In this document: piece after piece, positions 33,616-46,145 of the stretch
How the letters are laid out: the number at the start of each line of letters is the position of its first letter
Numbering within the stretch: the stretch's first letter is position 1
Source of the DNA: Apostichopus japonicus
Taxonomy: Eukaryota; Echinodermata; Holothuroidea; Aspidochirotida; Stichopodidae
DNA: 64,000 nucleotides
Assembly (NCBI RefSeq): GCF_037975245.1
Contig: NC_092575.1
Span: 28,545,341 to 28,609,340 of the forward strand
Reading direction: 5' to 3'
Program-made: the position numbers and the translations under genes
Notes under the pieces: model-generated
The model's input: the letters and a program-made list of their open reading frames with translations, nothing else
Told to the model about the DNA's origin: nothing
Databases searched by the model: none

Positions 33616-34724
33616 ATTGAAGTTCCCGAGGTAAAGATATGCGTGTAGAGCTGTAATTAAGTATATTAATATAAGTCAGTTAGTACTGGTAATATTAATA
33701 ATCCACATGTCGCGGAGGTCCCAAACTAAGATGACGCATGTATTCCTGGCAAGTCCCTTAAAGTATTTTCCAAACGAGGCAACCCGTCACTGATAGTACA
33801 CACTTCCGGAGATGAGGGTGCAAGAATATAAAACTTGTATACATTCACCCAAATGAGTCAAACACTCACAGAAAAAAAATCTTCCAAAATACTCACAGAG
33901 TACCAACTCCTTTCGAGTGAATGATTGAATTATCAATTATGAATTGAATAATTTCGATGGATTTCGTTGAATCATATCGGATTTCGGAAAGCGTTCTCCT
34001 TCATTTCTTTAGCTGTCTTGCCTAGAATGATCACGTGAGGGCATGGAGCGCGCGCGATACGTATTGGCGGCAAAAAAAAAAAAAACGCGCCTAATTCGGG
34101 AATCAGTGTTGCCAGTTGACATTGTCATAACGATAGTGCAGTGTGAACATGAGATATATACATTGAAGTCGGTCAGCCGAAAGAGTGAAACCCAGGTGCG
34201 TACCGTACGGGGTGGGGTGGGGGGTGTTCGTGAGTTCGTCAGTAAAATCAAATAAACTGATGACCTCCTTTCTTTTCTTTTTTTTTTGCTTGTCAGTTTT
34301 TTCGGCTAACATTTTTACCAATTTAACATATTTTTCGCAGACTAGCCTCATTTTTACGAGCGAGATTGCTAACAATCAATTTTGGTCGGTAAATTTGGGT
34401 CCGTACACCCCCCCCCCCCCCCACCTCAAAACAGTCACAGAACGCCCCTGATAAAACCGTCTTGCTCCCGAATGGGCCCGAGTCTGTCCCAATTGGGCCA
34501 CTAAGTTAATGAATTAACTGTTGTCAAGAATATGTGGCCTAAAGACGAACCTAAGCTTTCCAAGGCAAGAAACAAGTATGTGTTGAACATCTCAATTATG
34601 TTTTGAAGTATGATAGGCAGAAGGGCCAAACTTTATTGTGTCCGAATGGGCACTAAGGGGCTGGCCCTGGCCCAACCAGGCCCAATTCAACCGAGTGAAA
34701 CACAATTGGGCCCAACTGGACGTG
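33616..34724. other. Spacer, no gene recognised
   Basis: No supported gene. It includes a GTACCGTACGGGGTGGGG patch (34199-34216) and a C-run near 34407, and GGGCCCAATTGGG-like segments (34480-34715). Confidence 0.4.
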
Positions 34725-34869
34725 CTGGCTGGGTATATATATCCATATATATACGGTATATATCCATATATATATATCCACATATATATCCATATATATC
34801 CTTATCTGTTTATATCCATATATATGTATAAATCCATATATATCCATATATATATACATATATATTTAT

Positions 34870-34905
<36 letters not shown>
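34725..34905. repeat. TATATCCA / TA simple repeat
   Basis: CATATATATC-type units degenerate into a pure (TA)n run at 34873-34902. The tyrosine/isoleucine-rich open frames here are low-complexity by-products. Confidence 0.9.
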
Positions 34906-34908
<3 letters not shown>

Positions 34909-35519
34909 TGCTCATAAATCCATGCAGCGAGGTTTCTATGGGTTTCCCTATATGTAGCATGCATATTACAGATTGTGCAGTTGAATTTATAGAACACACG
35001 AGATCCTTGTCTTAAAGGAATAGGATCTTTGACAGCAAACAGATTACGGATTAAATAAAAAAGTAAACACTAACTAAACATCAACGAGGGTGCAATACGA
35101 TAACGGATTTGATTAATTGTCTCACTTCGTTCTGTGCGTAACCAGAAAAATTACCAATGTAGAGAAGCTTGTAAAATCTAGTGTTGCGAAAAATAGATTC
35201 AGTAATATTTTGCCAAGAGACATTATTTTTCTAAAGAAGATTTTACCACTTTGTCAATTAAGTGAGATGGGAACTGATTATTCCCGAGTGTTGACATAAG
35301 TCGTTTTAATTCTTATCTTGAACCTTGTTTAATCTTTGATTATTGATTCCTGCATTGTAAGCTGACCACCAAAAATAACAACTTATTTACCTTTGTCAAG
35401 TTCCATACTGGTAATGCTTGTCATTTGTTTAAGTTTTTCCAAGATCTTTGTTCTTCCCTAGATCGGTAGTAGAGGGCATCTTTATGCGCATCTCAAAACT
35501 GACAAGAATTCATTTCCTT
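34906..35519. other. Spacer, no gene recognised
   Basis: No supported feature; the 3' end of the minus-strand LINE begins to the right. Confidence 0.4.
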
Positions 35520-37757
35520 TCATTTATTTTATTTTTTCATTTCATTTATTTCTTCCATTTCCTCACAATGTTTATATAACAATAAGACGGTGAAGACAAT
35601 ATCATGCAGAGAAAATAATAAGTAATAAATAAAAGGAAAAAATGGAAATTACAGACAGAAAATGGTGGAAGGGCTTGGAAGCCGTAGCTTGTACAAAAAG
35701 CCCACCAAAAATAAAGATAACATGTATAAAGGATATGGGCATGATAATAAAGCCCCTTACCAAGAAGACCTATACCCCCCACCCCCTCAGTAACTAAACA
35801 AAAAAAAACATTTTGATAATGTGGGAAATACTAAGAGTCAGAGACAAATGTAGATCTAAAGATGTTGATACTTGGATTATATATGAGTTTTCAACTTGAA
35901 TGAAAAAGAATTTAGGTACTTAATATTTCTTAATGCATGACTTAAGCTATTCCAGAAATTAACACCATAACAGATGATGGTACGTTTAAAGACATCGGTA
36001 TTTATGGGCAATGAAATAAATGTCCAGAGGATCTGGTGTAGTAGTTATGTATATTATAAATGAAATTAAAGTAATCATTAACATTGACTGGTAATTTATT
36101 ATTAATAGACTTTAAAATAAAAACTGCACAATGGTTTCTATGTAAATAAAAAATATCAAGTAAGTTCAGTGAGCTAAGTAGTAGTGGGGTATGTGCTAAG
36201 AAATCAGACTGTAATAACACGGACAACCTATATTTGTAATAAAAGCAAATGCTTTTGGTAGGTAGAATATGCATTACCCCAAACAATATTACAATAATTA
36301 AGATGAGGTAGCATGAGAGTATTATACAAGTTCTTGAGAATATACATTGGAACAAAGTCTTTGATTTTATGAAGGACTCCAACAGTTTTTGAGCTGGTAG
36401 TTTTAATCTTGGAAATGTAGGAAGACCACTTTAGAGCAGGATCAATAAATAAACCTAGAAATGTTATAACCTCAACACGCTTATCTGTGAGTTGCCAATA
36501 AATATATCTATATTCTTGATTTTTTTTTTGTGGTTTGGGTGAAAAATTGTAAAGTGGGTTTTGTTTATATTCAAAGATAATTTATTTACTTGACAACAAG
36601 TAGAGACTTTAGCTGTTCAAAATTTATAGTAGACTCAGCATGATTTATATCTTTGTGTTTTTACAGTATACTGGTGTCATCTGCGAAAAGTGTAAAATAC
36701 AAGGTGTTTGACCAGTATATAATATCATTTATATACAAAGAGAAAAGCAGTGGACCTAAAATTGACCCTTGTGGTACTCCACATGTAATTTTACTAAAAT
36801 CAGAATAATGATTATCAATATGTACACATTGGAGTCTGCCAGATAGATAATTAACAAACCAATTAAATGCAACCCTCTTATGCCATAATGGTACAATTTG
36901 TTGAAGAGAATTCCATGATTGACAGTGTGAAATTCTTTAGATAAATCTAAAAATACACCCAAAGAATATTCCTTCATGTTAAATCCATTATAATGATATA
37001 GTGTGATACATCCAAAGCTGCCATAGCTGTAGAACGCCCCCTTCTAAATCCAAATTGTCTATCAGTAATAATGTTGTTATTGTCTAAAAAATGTACAGTA
37101 CGGTTATATATTATACCTTCTAAAAGTTTAGATAAAGATGAAAGAACTGAGATGGGCCTGCAATGGTTAATAGATAGCTTATCACCACTTTTGAAAATTG
37201 GAGTAACTTTAGCTTCTTTAGTACGAGTTGGAACAACACCCGTAGATATTGATAAATTAGAAATATATTTAAGAGGGGCAGCAATAATAAAACGATTTTC
37301 TTGGAGAAACTGAACAGAAATATTATCAAGACCACATTAACCTTTTTTTCAATTGCATTATTGAATTGATTATTTCAGAGGAGTTGGTTGGTGAGAGAAA
37401 TAGAGATGATGGGGTACTATTAGTAAGAAAATCTGTAAATTTTGAGTGACAAGTGGGAATAGAACTTGCAAGGTTGTTACCTATATTAGCAAAAAAGTCA
37501 TTAATTTCTCGGCCATGTCAAATTTATTTGTAATTAACAAATCATTATCTTTGATTTTATCAATTGGAGTATTGATTGAAGTACGACCAAGAATTTTATT
37601 AATCGTATCCCATGTTTTCTTAAATTATTTCTATTGTCTTTGAAACAGTTTTCATGATACATCTGGCTAATCTGATAATTTTTGTCAGTTTATTTTTATA
37701 AAGAGTATATTTACTTTTATTGGTACTGGAAGGATTAAGAAGGTATACTTTATATAT
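35520..37757 (-). pseudogene. LINE reverse transcriptase, 3' part (split by composite element 3)
   Basis: A minus-strand non-LTR element. From right to left: KLTKIIRLAR-type linker (37640-37740), NDFFANIG (near 37490), a fingers block around 37120-37335, GVFLDLSKEFHTVNHGILFN (36900-36970, with Asp of motif A), GVPQGSILGP (near 36770), LYFTLFADDTSIL (36665-36710, catalytic ADD) and the C-terminal domain (36000-36380). A 3' UTR ends in an A/T-rich tail near 35520. Catalytic motifs are still readable but frameshifts separate them. CR1/L2-type by wording. Confidence 0.8.
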
Positions 37758-39682
37758 CAGGCGCGTATCCAGGATTTTCTAACCCGGGGGCGCGAATTAC
37801 TATCTAAGCGGAGCGCCACCATCGGTTGGCGCGGAGCGTACAAGAAAATTTCTGGTTTTGATACCCCCCCCCCCATATCACCGGAAATGGCACTTCTCGG
37901 GCTTGAAAATGACCAACCAGATGAGCACTTTTGCCTGAGAATCAAGTATTTCCCATTTTTTTTTCCATCCATAACCTTTTTGAAGATTGTCACCAGTCAC
38001 ACATCATGTTCGACCTCATTGCATGTCCTATGGATCATTGCTTTTGTAGGTAATTCTACGTCACGGCCCACAATATCCGAAAGCCCCACTTTTCAAGGTT
38101 TTAAGCCCATTATTTGTTGAGAATTTGAAAATTCACATTTCTCGTGAATAAAATCACTTTTAAACATACCCATAATGTTGCACAAAATTCAATCTATGGA
38201 CAACCAATATAGAAAAACCTCCTGGAACCCCTAACAGACAGGTCAAAATTGCATGAGTAGAGGAAAGTATGATGAAGAAGTTGGTGAGGAAATTTTGGAA
38301 AATTCAGACAGAGTTAATTTATTGGTGTAGAAATATTAAAATCTCTTATAATGGCTATTATAAAACTTGGTTGAAGGGAATGAAAAATAGCAGATATTTC
38401 CGATATCAGGTATATCGAACCGAACACTACACACATAGGCGTAGGTCCCGTAGGAGGCGGGGGCTGCAGCCCCCCCCCCCCCCCGCAACCATTTTTTTGG
38501 GCACCTACTGAAAGAAAAATAAATAGCAATGAATAGCTTAAAATGATCTCCTTGGCAATTAAAATAAAGTTGTAAGCTTGGCCGACATTACTACTGTAAA
38601 AGAGAGTTTTGACATAAATGGATCTGTATGGTTTTTCTCCATCTACATAAGACATTTGGTTGTTTACATTAGCATCCGGCGGTATACCGTGCAACTTTCA
38701 CGGACCGTTAGGTAAACGATGCCATGCAATGTAATGACCCATGCTTGCTTATATGATATTGGCATCGATATGTTGAACGCGCGCTTAGCGCGCGAAAAAT
38801 TTTGGCTTTTTTTCGGGCAAGTCATTACAGCCCCCAAATCCAATTGGGCTCCTACGCCTTTGACTACACACAAAGACAGTTTTTGAGGCTGTTCATCGTG
38901 GAACATGCATTCAATGCTCACTGATATGATGTTATATCTGCTCTTTGCTTTACAAATTCGAACAGGCGTGTAGCGAGTAATTGCCAAGAGAGGGGCTAAG
39001 CCTGTAGGCAAACTATCTAAGCGAAGCGCCACCATGGGTTGGCGCGAAGCGTTCAATAAAAATTTTGGCCGAAAATGCCTCCCAGATCGCTGGAAATGAC
39101 ACTTCCCAGGCCTTGTAAGTTGCATCTAAGCATTGTCTATTTTGAAATTACTAGCGATGTCATAAAGAAAATTTGCTCGGGGGGGGGGGGGGGGTCGCCC
39201 CCTTCCCGAAATGTTCCCCGACGACTCGGTCGAGTTCAAGACCAGCCACAGTTGGTTCCATATAACACAATTGTTTAAGGCGTCCATACACACACACGCG
39301 TTATGATAGACCATATATAGTATTTATATAGATACATTAGTGAGAGAGGAAAAATGGAAACGTCAAAAATGGAGTTGTCGGTGTAAGGGGTAGGGTGAGG
39401 TGCAAACCCCCTCCGTAATCCTCGATCTGTCACTGGCTACCATGTGTATATAATAGGGATCAGCGCTTTAACTATGACTGTTCCTCTTTCTCTTCCCGAG
39501 GTCTTGGATATCTTCTACTCCCTCCTTTTCTCCTTTTTCTCTCTTTTTTTCTTTTCTTTTCCCTTCCTTCCTCTCCTCCTTTTCTTTTCCCCCTCCTTTT
39601 CCCTTTTTTCTTCTCTTTTTTCTGTCCTCTTTTCCTTACCCGGGTGGCGCGCGCCCCCAACGCCCCCCTGGATACGCACCTG
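37758..39682. mobile_element. Composite element 3, inverted orientation, 5-bp TSD
   Basis: Ends CAGGCGCGTATCCAGG and CCTGGATACGCACCTG with TATAT on both sides (37753-37757, 39683-39687). It is the same family as elements 1 and 2, read backwards: the GA/TC-rich tract is at 39480-39640 and the recurrent motif at 37801 and 39014. It splits the LINE whose remaining 5' part is at 39775-40050. Confidence 0.78.

Positions 39683-39770
<88 letters not shown>
39683..39770. repeat. (TA)n microsatellite
   Basis: About 85 bp of TA repeats directly at the right end of composite element 3, probably expanded from its TATAT duplication. Confidence 0.92.
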
Positions 39771-39772
<2 letters not shown>

Positions 39773-39774
39773 AA

Positions 39775-40050
39775 ATTGAAGTTAAAATACTTGATGTTAT
39801 GCAAGGTGAGCGTATAGTATTGGATTTCTTTTAAATTGCTTTAACTACACAGTGCTTAGAAATTATATTGTTAACATTATCAACAAAAACGTTATATGCA
39901 GTATCAACATCTCGGAGATTGTATAATAGGTTCCAAGAAGAAAAGAAGAAAGTTCTAAATTGATATTACGTAAAGAATCTTTACTGGTCCTCTTATGGTA
40001 ATCACACACAAACAGGTAAATCTCACAATTGTAAGAGCCAATGCGATCGC
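39775..40050 (-). pseudogene. LINE endonuclease/linker fragment cut at the duplication junction
   Basis: The minus strand reads SWNLLYNLRDVDTAYNVFVD, NVNNIISKHCVVKAI and, after a stop, KKSNTIRSPCITSSILTSI, the linker between endonuclease and RT. It continues the LINE of 35520-37757. On its 5' side the sequence stops at 40050, exactly where duplication copy 2 begins, so only the end of the endonuclease domain remains. Confidence 0.7.
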
Positions 40051-40350
40051 AACACATCATTGACTCAGCTAACACTAAACTCCAGCTTAGGATTGAAAAA
40101 CGTCTCCATATTAACTGGGAGAAATGAACAAACTGCTTGATAGCCCGTTGTTAACACTGTTAAATTAAATCTACTTTCACCTTGTGTTACCCTGATTCGT
40201 TCATTATTAGTTCGTAACCTGAAGATGGTAGTAGTGACTCTCGACACATGTCTGTTTTCTACTCTCACCAAAGCCCAACCATGTTTTGGGCTTCAAATAA
40301 AAAATTGGGAATCCCCTTGGGGCCCCAGTAAATTTCCACACCGCTCCTTT

Positions 40351-40728
40351 CAGTGGCGGAGCTAGGGGTATTGGTCGGGGGGGGGGGAGCGAGAATGGTC
40401 TGTAGGGGCGCTTTCGACACTATCTAAGCGGAGCGCCACCACAGGTTGGCGGGGAGTGTACAGACATTTTTTGAGTTAAGATACTCCTTAGATCGCCGGA
40501 AATGACCCTTTCCGGGCCTTGCTTGCAGATACACGGAGATTAAATAGGTGTCATCGCCAACAAAATGTGACAAATGTCAATCGGTACATGAGAGCGCAAT
40601 AAAAAAGTCAATACTCGCGAATAAGTAAAAAATGGTAAAAAGCTGAAAAGGGCGCCAGCAGTCCATTTGAGTCCGTCAGGGGGGGGGGGGGGCATCCGCC
40701 TCCTGACTGTATAGACGCTCCGCCACTG
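40351..40728. mobile_element. hAT-like MITE, 8-bp TSD GCTCCTTT
   Basis: 378 bp, ends CAGTGGCGGAGC / GCTCCGCCACTG, perfect duplication (40343-40350, 40729-40736). Sister of 23076-23452 in the opposite orientation. Contains the recurrent motif at about 40420. Confidence 0.88.
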
Positions 40729-40923
40729 GCTCCTTTCAATACGCAAATATCCTCATCCACACACACCCGGCAATCCGGCTCAAAAATATGAAGTTAACCA
40801 GTTATAATTGGTCTATTTTAACTGGTTAAACCCGTTAGTGTATTGACAGTTTACCTTTTATTAACAACCAAAGTCTCCCCCCCCCCCCCCCACTGAGTTT
40901 TTTCTTGTGGAGTTAGGTAAGAG

Positions 40924-41187
40924 TCTACGGAAGCTTAAAAGTGTCACCAACATGAGAAACCTTAGCACCAATAAGTCAACATTTTTTCAGTAAATTGTTA
41001 AGATAACTAGATAATATATTATCAAACGTCACATTTTTTCAAATTTCTCAGTTAAAGCAACTGAGCAATCCAACATTTTTCTGATTTTTGATAAGATATT
41101 ATCTTGTTATCTGAACAATTTACTGAAAAATGTCATATAATGGGCGCAGGTCTTCTTATGTTGATGACACATTAAAGCTTCCGTAGA
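40924..41187. mobile_element. Hairpin MITE, TCTACGGAAGCTT ends (copy 2)
   Basis: Paralogue of 3316-3580: same ends, about 264 bp, with slightly diverged arms. Confidence 0.75.
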
Positions 41188-42240
41188 GTCACACTACACG
41201 CATAATGCAATGATTAAAACACCAGCGCGCGAACGCTACTTCAATTCAAAGTCTAATACTCGCAGGGCTGCTTTCACCGCATTGCTTCACTTATTGCCCA
41301 CTATTTTGTTGAGGTTAGGACTTTTTTGGAGGGAAGGGAGCAGAAATTTAACCGAAAAATAGAATTTTAGGAGTAATTTCAAGAACACTTATAGTAAAGG
41401 CCGGACGACATGATCTGCTACATTTTCTAATTTTACTTGACAATAAAATTTTGTCACCATAAAGTGAATGTGATGCATTATAAAAATAAAGCCTTAGTTT
41501 AAGTTTATAATTTGCTTTACTGAACCAGTGATGGGGCAGTGGAGGCTTCACTGAACCATGGTAGCGATGAGGCAGTGACGAGGCCGAAGGGGAGTTGTCA
41601 ATGCCACACCTCCATCGCCAGTTATTCAGTCGGGGCTTTTTACTTTCATTCGGTGAAGAAAGAAAACAATCCTACCATAGCCGTAGTTAGAGACTATGGT
41701 TCTGACTATGGTCAGAGCCGTATGTACGGCTCTGACTCCTGCGACCTCATGACGCCCTTAATTACAGATCCAACGGGTGTCCACCCTCCCATTTTTACCC
41801 TCACACAACAAACAACCAGTGCGTCTAGACCTATTAAGGACCTACATCGTAGTCTAAATATGCCTCAGAACGCTCAATTTGACGTCTTAGCGCGTTTTTT
41901 TCTTTTGGAGGAGGCCTGAAGCTCACACTCCCCTACATATGGAAGACGTATTTAAGAACCAGGGCCACACGCCCCAATTTATGGAATCATTAATCTACTT
42001 CTGGTTTCTCTAAATAATGATAATAATCAGACATTTATTCACTTATAATTCCTTCAATGATCAGGGATGCGGGAGAAGCCTGCAAGGATTTATGGATTAC
42101 AACTTTCATGACGGGTGGCTTCCAGTTCAACATTTTAACTCAAATTTGGAATCTTTACAAAGTTGTTATCAAGTCACTTCAGACGGGAAAACGTAGATTG
42201 CTCTTTGATGAAAACTCACCTTAGGCTTACTATGACCAGG
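41188..42240. other. Shared stretch without gene; LINE empty site
   Basis: Corresponds to 3581-6384 of copy 1 minus the foldback array and the LINE. The uninterrupted LINE target is at about 41990-42010. The segment 41539-41919 (and 5010-5390) has an open frame with TIAVVRDYGSDYG that is altered by indels between the copies, so I do not call it coding. Confidence 0.5.
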
Positions 42241-42330
42241 CCTGGGATCGAACCCCGAACCTCCCAATTGCTAAGCTTCATTGCTTGAAATGCCAGCGCC
42301 TTTATCCACTCGGCCACAGCACCGGTCCGT
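42241..42330 (-). repeat. tRNA-derived repeat, copy 2
   Basis: Paralogue of 6385-6475 with the same A box (GTGGCCGAGTGGAT) and B box (GGGGTTCGATCC) on the minus strand. Confidence 0.6.
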
Positions 42331-42982
42331 ACAAGATCGTACCCGCACCTCCATCCTTTGGGCCAGGGATTCACTCTCAACACCCTGGGCAAGCAGCTGT
42401 TGGTGGGGTGGAGAGTACCAGCCCCTGCACACTATATTTGCTCATGATATCGCAATATATATACAGGTTTGTTTTGGAACTTCCAACTGTTTGAATCCAA
42501 GCTACATATTTTCTCAGCCTACACTTGCCTCCCCTCCCTTCCCCGACCAACCCTGGAAAAAACTCTGGTGCGGCAACTGTGTCCAAGACTAGGATTGTTG
42601 CTGCATGGGTGCCTTTGTCCCCTGCATTTGATCATTTTGCTACTTCCAATTTCCAAACTTCCAAAAGGATATTCCATTATGACTTAGTGAAAGACAGTGA
42701 TTTATACTATATAACCGGTGATGGGTTTTTCATTGTCACTTCAAATGTCAATAGTTACTACTTTTAACCATTCACGTTGCGCAAGGAATTCACTACTGTA
42801 GGTTAGTGTCAAACAAGGCCTCGTGTTGAAATTAATCTTCCATAGTTGATGTTCGAATTAAAGTTGAAGCATTTTCATAATAAAGACAGACAATGACTCT
42901 GATTAAATTAATTTTATGTGCTAACAGGTTTTATTTCTAAACCAAACGAGAAAGAAGTAAAGATGGAGAAAAGAAAACATTT

Positions 42983-43905
42983 AATATACCATTATGACTT
43001 ACTAAAAGACAGTTATTGATATACCATTATGACTTACTAAAAGACAGTTATTGATATACCATTATGACTTACTAAAAGACAGTTATTGATATACCATTAT
43101 GACTTACTAAAAGACAGTTATTGATATACCATTATGACTTACTAAAAGACAGTTATTGATATACCATTATGACTTACTAAAAGACAGTTATTGATATACC
43201 ATTATGACTTACTAAAAGACAGTTATTGATATACCATTATGACTTACTAAAAGACAGTTATTTCTACTATATATAATACATTTGATATACCATTATGACT
43301 TACTAAAAGATAGTTATTTACATTGATATACCATTATGACTTACTGAAAGACAGTTATTGATATACCATTATGACTTACTGAAAGACAGTTATTTTTACT
43401 TTATATAATACATTTGATATACCATTATGACTTACTAAAGGACAGTTATTGATATACCATTATGACTTACTAAAAGACAGTTATTTCTACTATATATAAT
43501 ACATTTGATATACCATTATGACTTACTAAAAGATAGTTATTTACATTGATATACCATTATGACTTAATGAAAGACAGTTATTGATATACCATTATGACTT
43601 ACTGAAAGACAGTTATTTTTACTTTATATAATACATTTGATATACCATTATGACTTACTAAAAGACAGTTATTGATATACCATTATGACTTACTAAAAGA
43701 CAGTTATTTCTACTATATATAATACATTTGATATACCATTATGACTTACTAAAAGATAGTTATTTACATTGATATACCATTATGACTTACTGAAAGACAG
43801 TTATTGATATACCATTATGACTTACTGAAAGACAGTTATTTTTACAATATATAATACATTTGATATACCACTATGACTTACTGAAAGACAGGTATTTCTA
43901 CTATA
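42983..43905. repeat. 35-bp tandem array, expanded (copy 2)
   Basis: Near-identical 35-bp units (ATATACCATTATGACTTACT plus AAAAGACAGTTATTG) in uninterrupted series from about 42983 to 43260. Then a longer higher-order unit that also includes TACTATATATAATACATTTG and TAGTTATTTACATTG is repeated about four times to 43905. Confidence 0.9.
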
Positions 43906-44325
43906 TATAATAATTATGGACCACCCACTCACCAAGTATGTTATTAATACATCATTCTATTGTCTAGTTATTATGCATACAAACTTATGTTACAAAAGTA
44001 ACACTTAGCCCCGCCTCCTCATAAATATGAATATCAGTTGCAAGACACATCAGCATGTAAATGTAGTCTACCAATATCAACACACTAAGTTTGAAGAAAC
44101 TCCAACTTGTGGTTGCCAAGTTAAATAGATAGTTTTTGTTGTAAACAACTAACAGTTACACTATACGGCAACAACCTAAGTTAGGCCATAGGCCTACTAC
44201 CTAGGCTTATATTACACAAACATTAGCGAGAAAATATGGCGAGGACATTTAACGTATTGGCGAGTAGAATTTTAGACTCGGTCGACAGTCGGCGAGTAGT
44301 TTTAATTTTTTTTGTCGAGGCCTGA
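43906..44325. other. Copy-2-only stretch, no gene recognised
   Basis: About 420 bp with no counterpart in copy 1. No clear inverted ends or coding frame. Confidence 0.45.
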
Positions 44326-44735
44326 TGCTACCACTAGCAGTAACACGCTACCACTAGCAGCTAGCAGTAACATGCTAACACTAGCAGCCAGCTGTAACAT
44401 GCTACCACTAGCAGCCAGCAGTTACATGCTACCACTAGCAGAAACATGCTACCACTATAGCAGCCAGCAGTAACATGCTACGTCTAGCAGCCAGAAGTAA
44501 CATGCTACCACTAGCAGCCATCAGTAACATGATACCACTAGCAGTTACACACTACCACCAGCGGCCAGCAGTAACACGCTACCACTAGCAGCCAGTTGTA
44601 ACATGCTACCACAAGCAGCTAGCAGAAACATGCTACCACTAGCAGCCAGCAGTAACACGCTACCACTAGCAGCCAGTTGTAACATGCTACCACAAGCAGC
44701 GAGCAGTAACATGCTACCACTAGCAGCCAGCAGTA
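44326..44735. repeat. 27-bp minisatellite (copy 2)
   Basis: The same ACATGCTACCACTAGCAGCC-type units as 7575-8880, with fewer repeats and no LINE inside. Confidence 0.85.
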
Positions 44736-45308
44736 ATAGTGGTGATACTTAATATGTGAAGTTACTATTTCAAGACATAACTAGAATCTATCCATACACA
44801 GGACTCATTTTAAAGAAATTATTATGGTTGTCCTTCGTCCTATTTGGTTACCCAAAGAAGTTTTTGGTTGTCCAAATGAAAGCACCAAATATACTACTGG
44901 AGTTGCCCAACGTGGTACATTACACACATATTGTGCACTAAAGTTACTTAATATATGACCAGGGACTATAATGTTAGTTACGTACATCACGCGGTTATCC
45001 AACATTTGGATTTTTAAAGTGCCTTGCGCCAGAGCCCTACCTAAGTAATACTACAAGATATCGATTTAGCCTTGTAGGTGAACACTGTAACATTAGGCTG
45101 CACAGGCCTAGTCTATCGGCCTAGGCTCAAGTCTAGTACTCTTACAGAGATTGACTTTTTCAATATTTTGACAGAACTGTAGTGTACAGCGTCCAAAACC
45201 TTCATCTCCGGCATAAATTTTGGAGGAAGCAAACCCCAAGTACATGCACCCACAGTTAGGCCTATGAAAAACATACAATCTTTTGGATGAATATATTTCT
45301 TTCTTTTG

Positions 45309-46020
45309 AAAAACCACAACTTCTTCTGAAAAGAACCAAAATTATAATTATTTGATCAGATGTTTGAGCTTGTTTGCAAACAAACAAACCAGAAAAATTA
45401 CCAACTGCAAGTACAGAGTTAACAACATTTCCATTACAGAGATTTTTATGCTAAAAAAAGTCAATGGTGGTTTCCAATTTTCATGTCATTTGATTGGTTA
45501 TAGCCTTTACCATTGTCTACAAGCATTCTTGCATCTATAGTGCTCAATGAAAACAAAGGGTGTTGTTTAAATGCAACTACTTGCAACTATGGTAACTAGT
45601 CTACCGCAAACTGTCTGCTTCAGAATTTGACAATAATTTTGTTGTTGTATACTAGTTGCAGCTTTCATCATTTTCAAATACCACAACTTCTTCTGAAAAG
45701 AACCAAAATTCTAATACTATGTACAGGTGCTTGAATTTGTTTGAAAATAAACAAGCCAGAACAATTACCAACTGCAAGTACAGAGTTAACATTTCCATTA
45801 CAGAGATTTTCATGCTAAAAATAGTGGAATGGCAGTTTCCAAATTTCATGTAATTTGATTGGCTAATAGCCCTTACCATTGTCTGCAAGCATCTATAGTT
45901 CTCAATAAAGACAAAGGGTGTTGTTTAAATGCAACTACTGTACTTGTAACTTGTCTACCGCAAACTTTCCGCTTCAGAATTTGACAATAATTTTTTTTTT
46001 TTTGTATACTAGTATGCAGC
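45309..46020. repeat. 367-bp doublet (copy 2)
   Basis: Paralogue of 9449-10185: ACCACAACTTCTTCTGAAAA recurs at 45313 and 45680. Confidence 0.8.
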
Positions 46021-46068
46021 TTTCATCCTTTGATTTATTTGTGCACATTATCACTATAGGCTTCCGTT

Positions 46069-46145
46069 GCACACAAGCCAATGGCTGTGTCAGGGGTCAT
46101 AATAACTACATATTGTGTGTTCCCGTAGAGGTATTTTAAAGTGCA
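46069..46145. repeat. Single unit of the 74-bp repeat (copy 2)
   Basis: One unit only (CACACAAGCCAATGGCTGTG...GAGGTATTTTAAAG), compared with 17 tandem units in copy 1. Confidence 0.88.

Noticed and set aside
34592-35015. Tyr/Ile-rich open frames on both strands
   Set aside because: Pure consequence of TATATCCA/TA simple repeats.
39444-39804. Frames with poly-Tyr-Ile or Lys/Glu/Arg-rich runs
   Set aside because: Low-complexity translation of (TA)n and of the GA-rich tract in composite element 3. Similar cases at 22015-22434 and 28864-29228.
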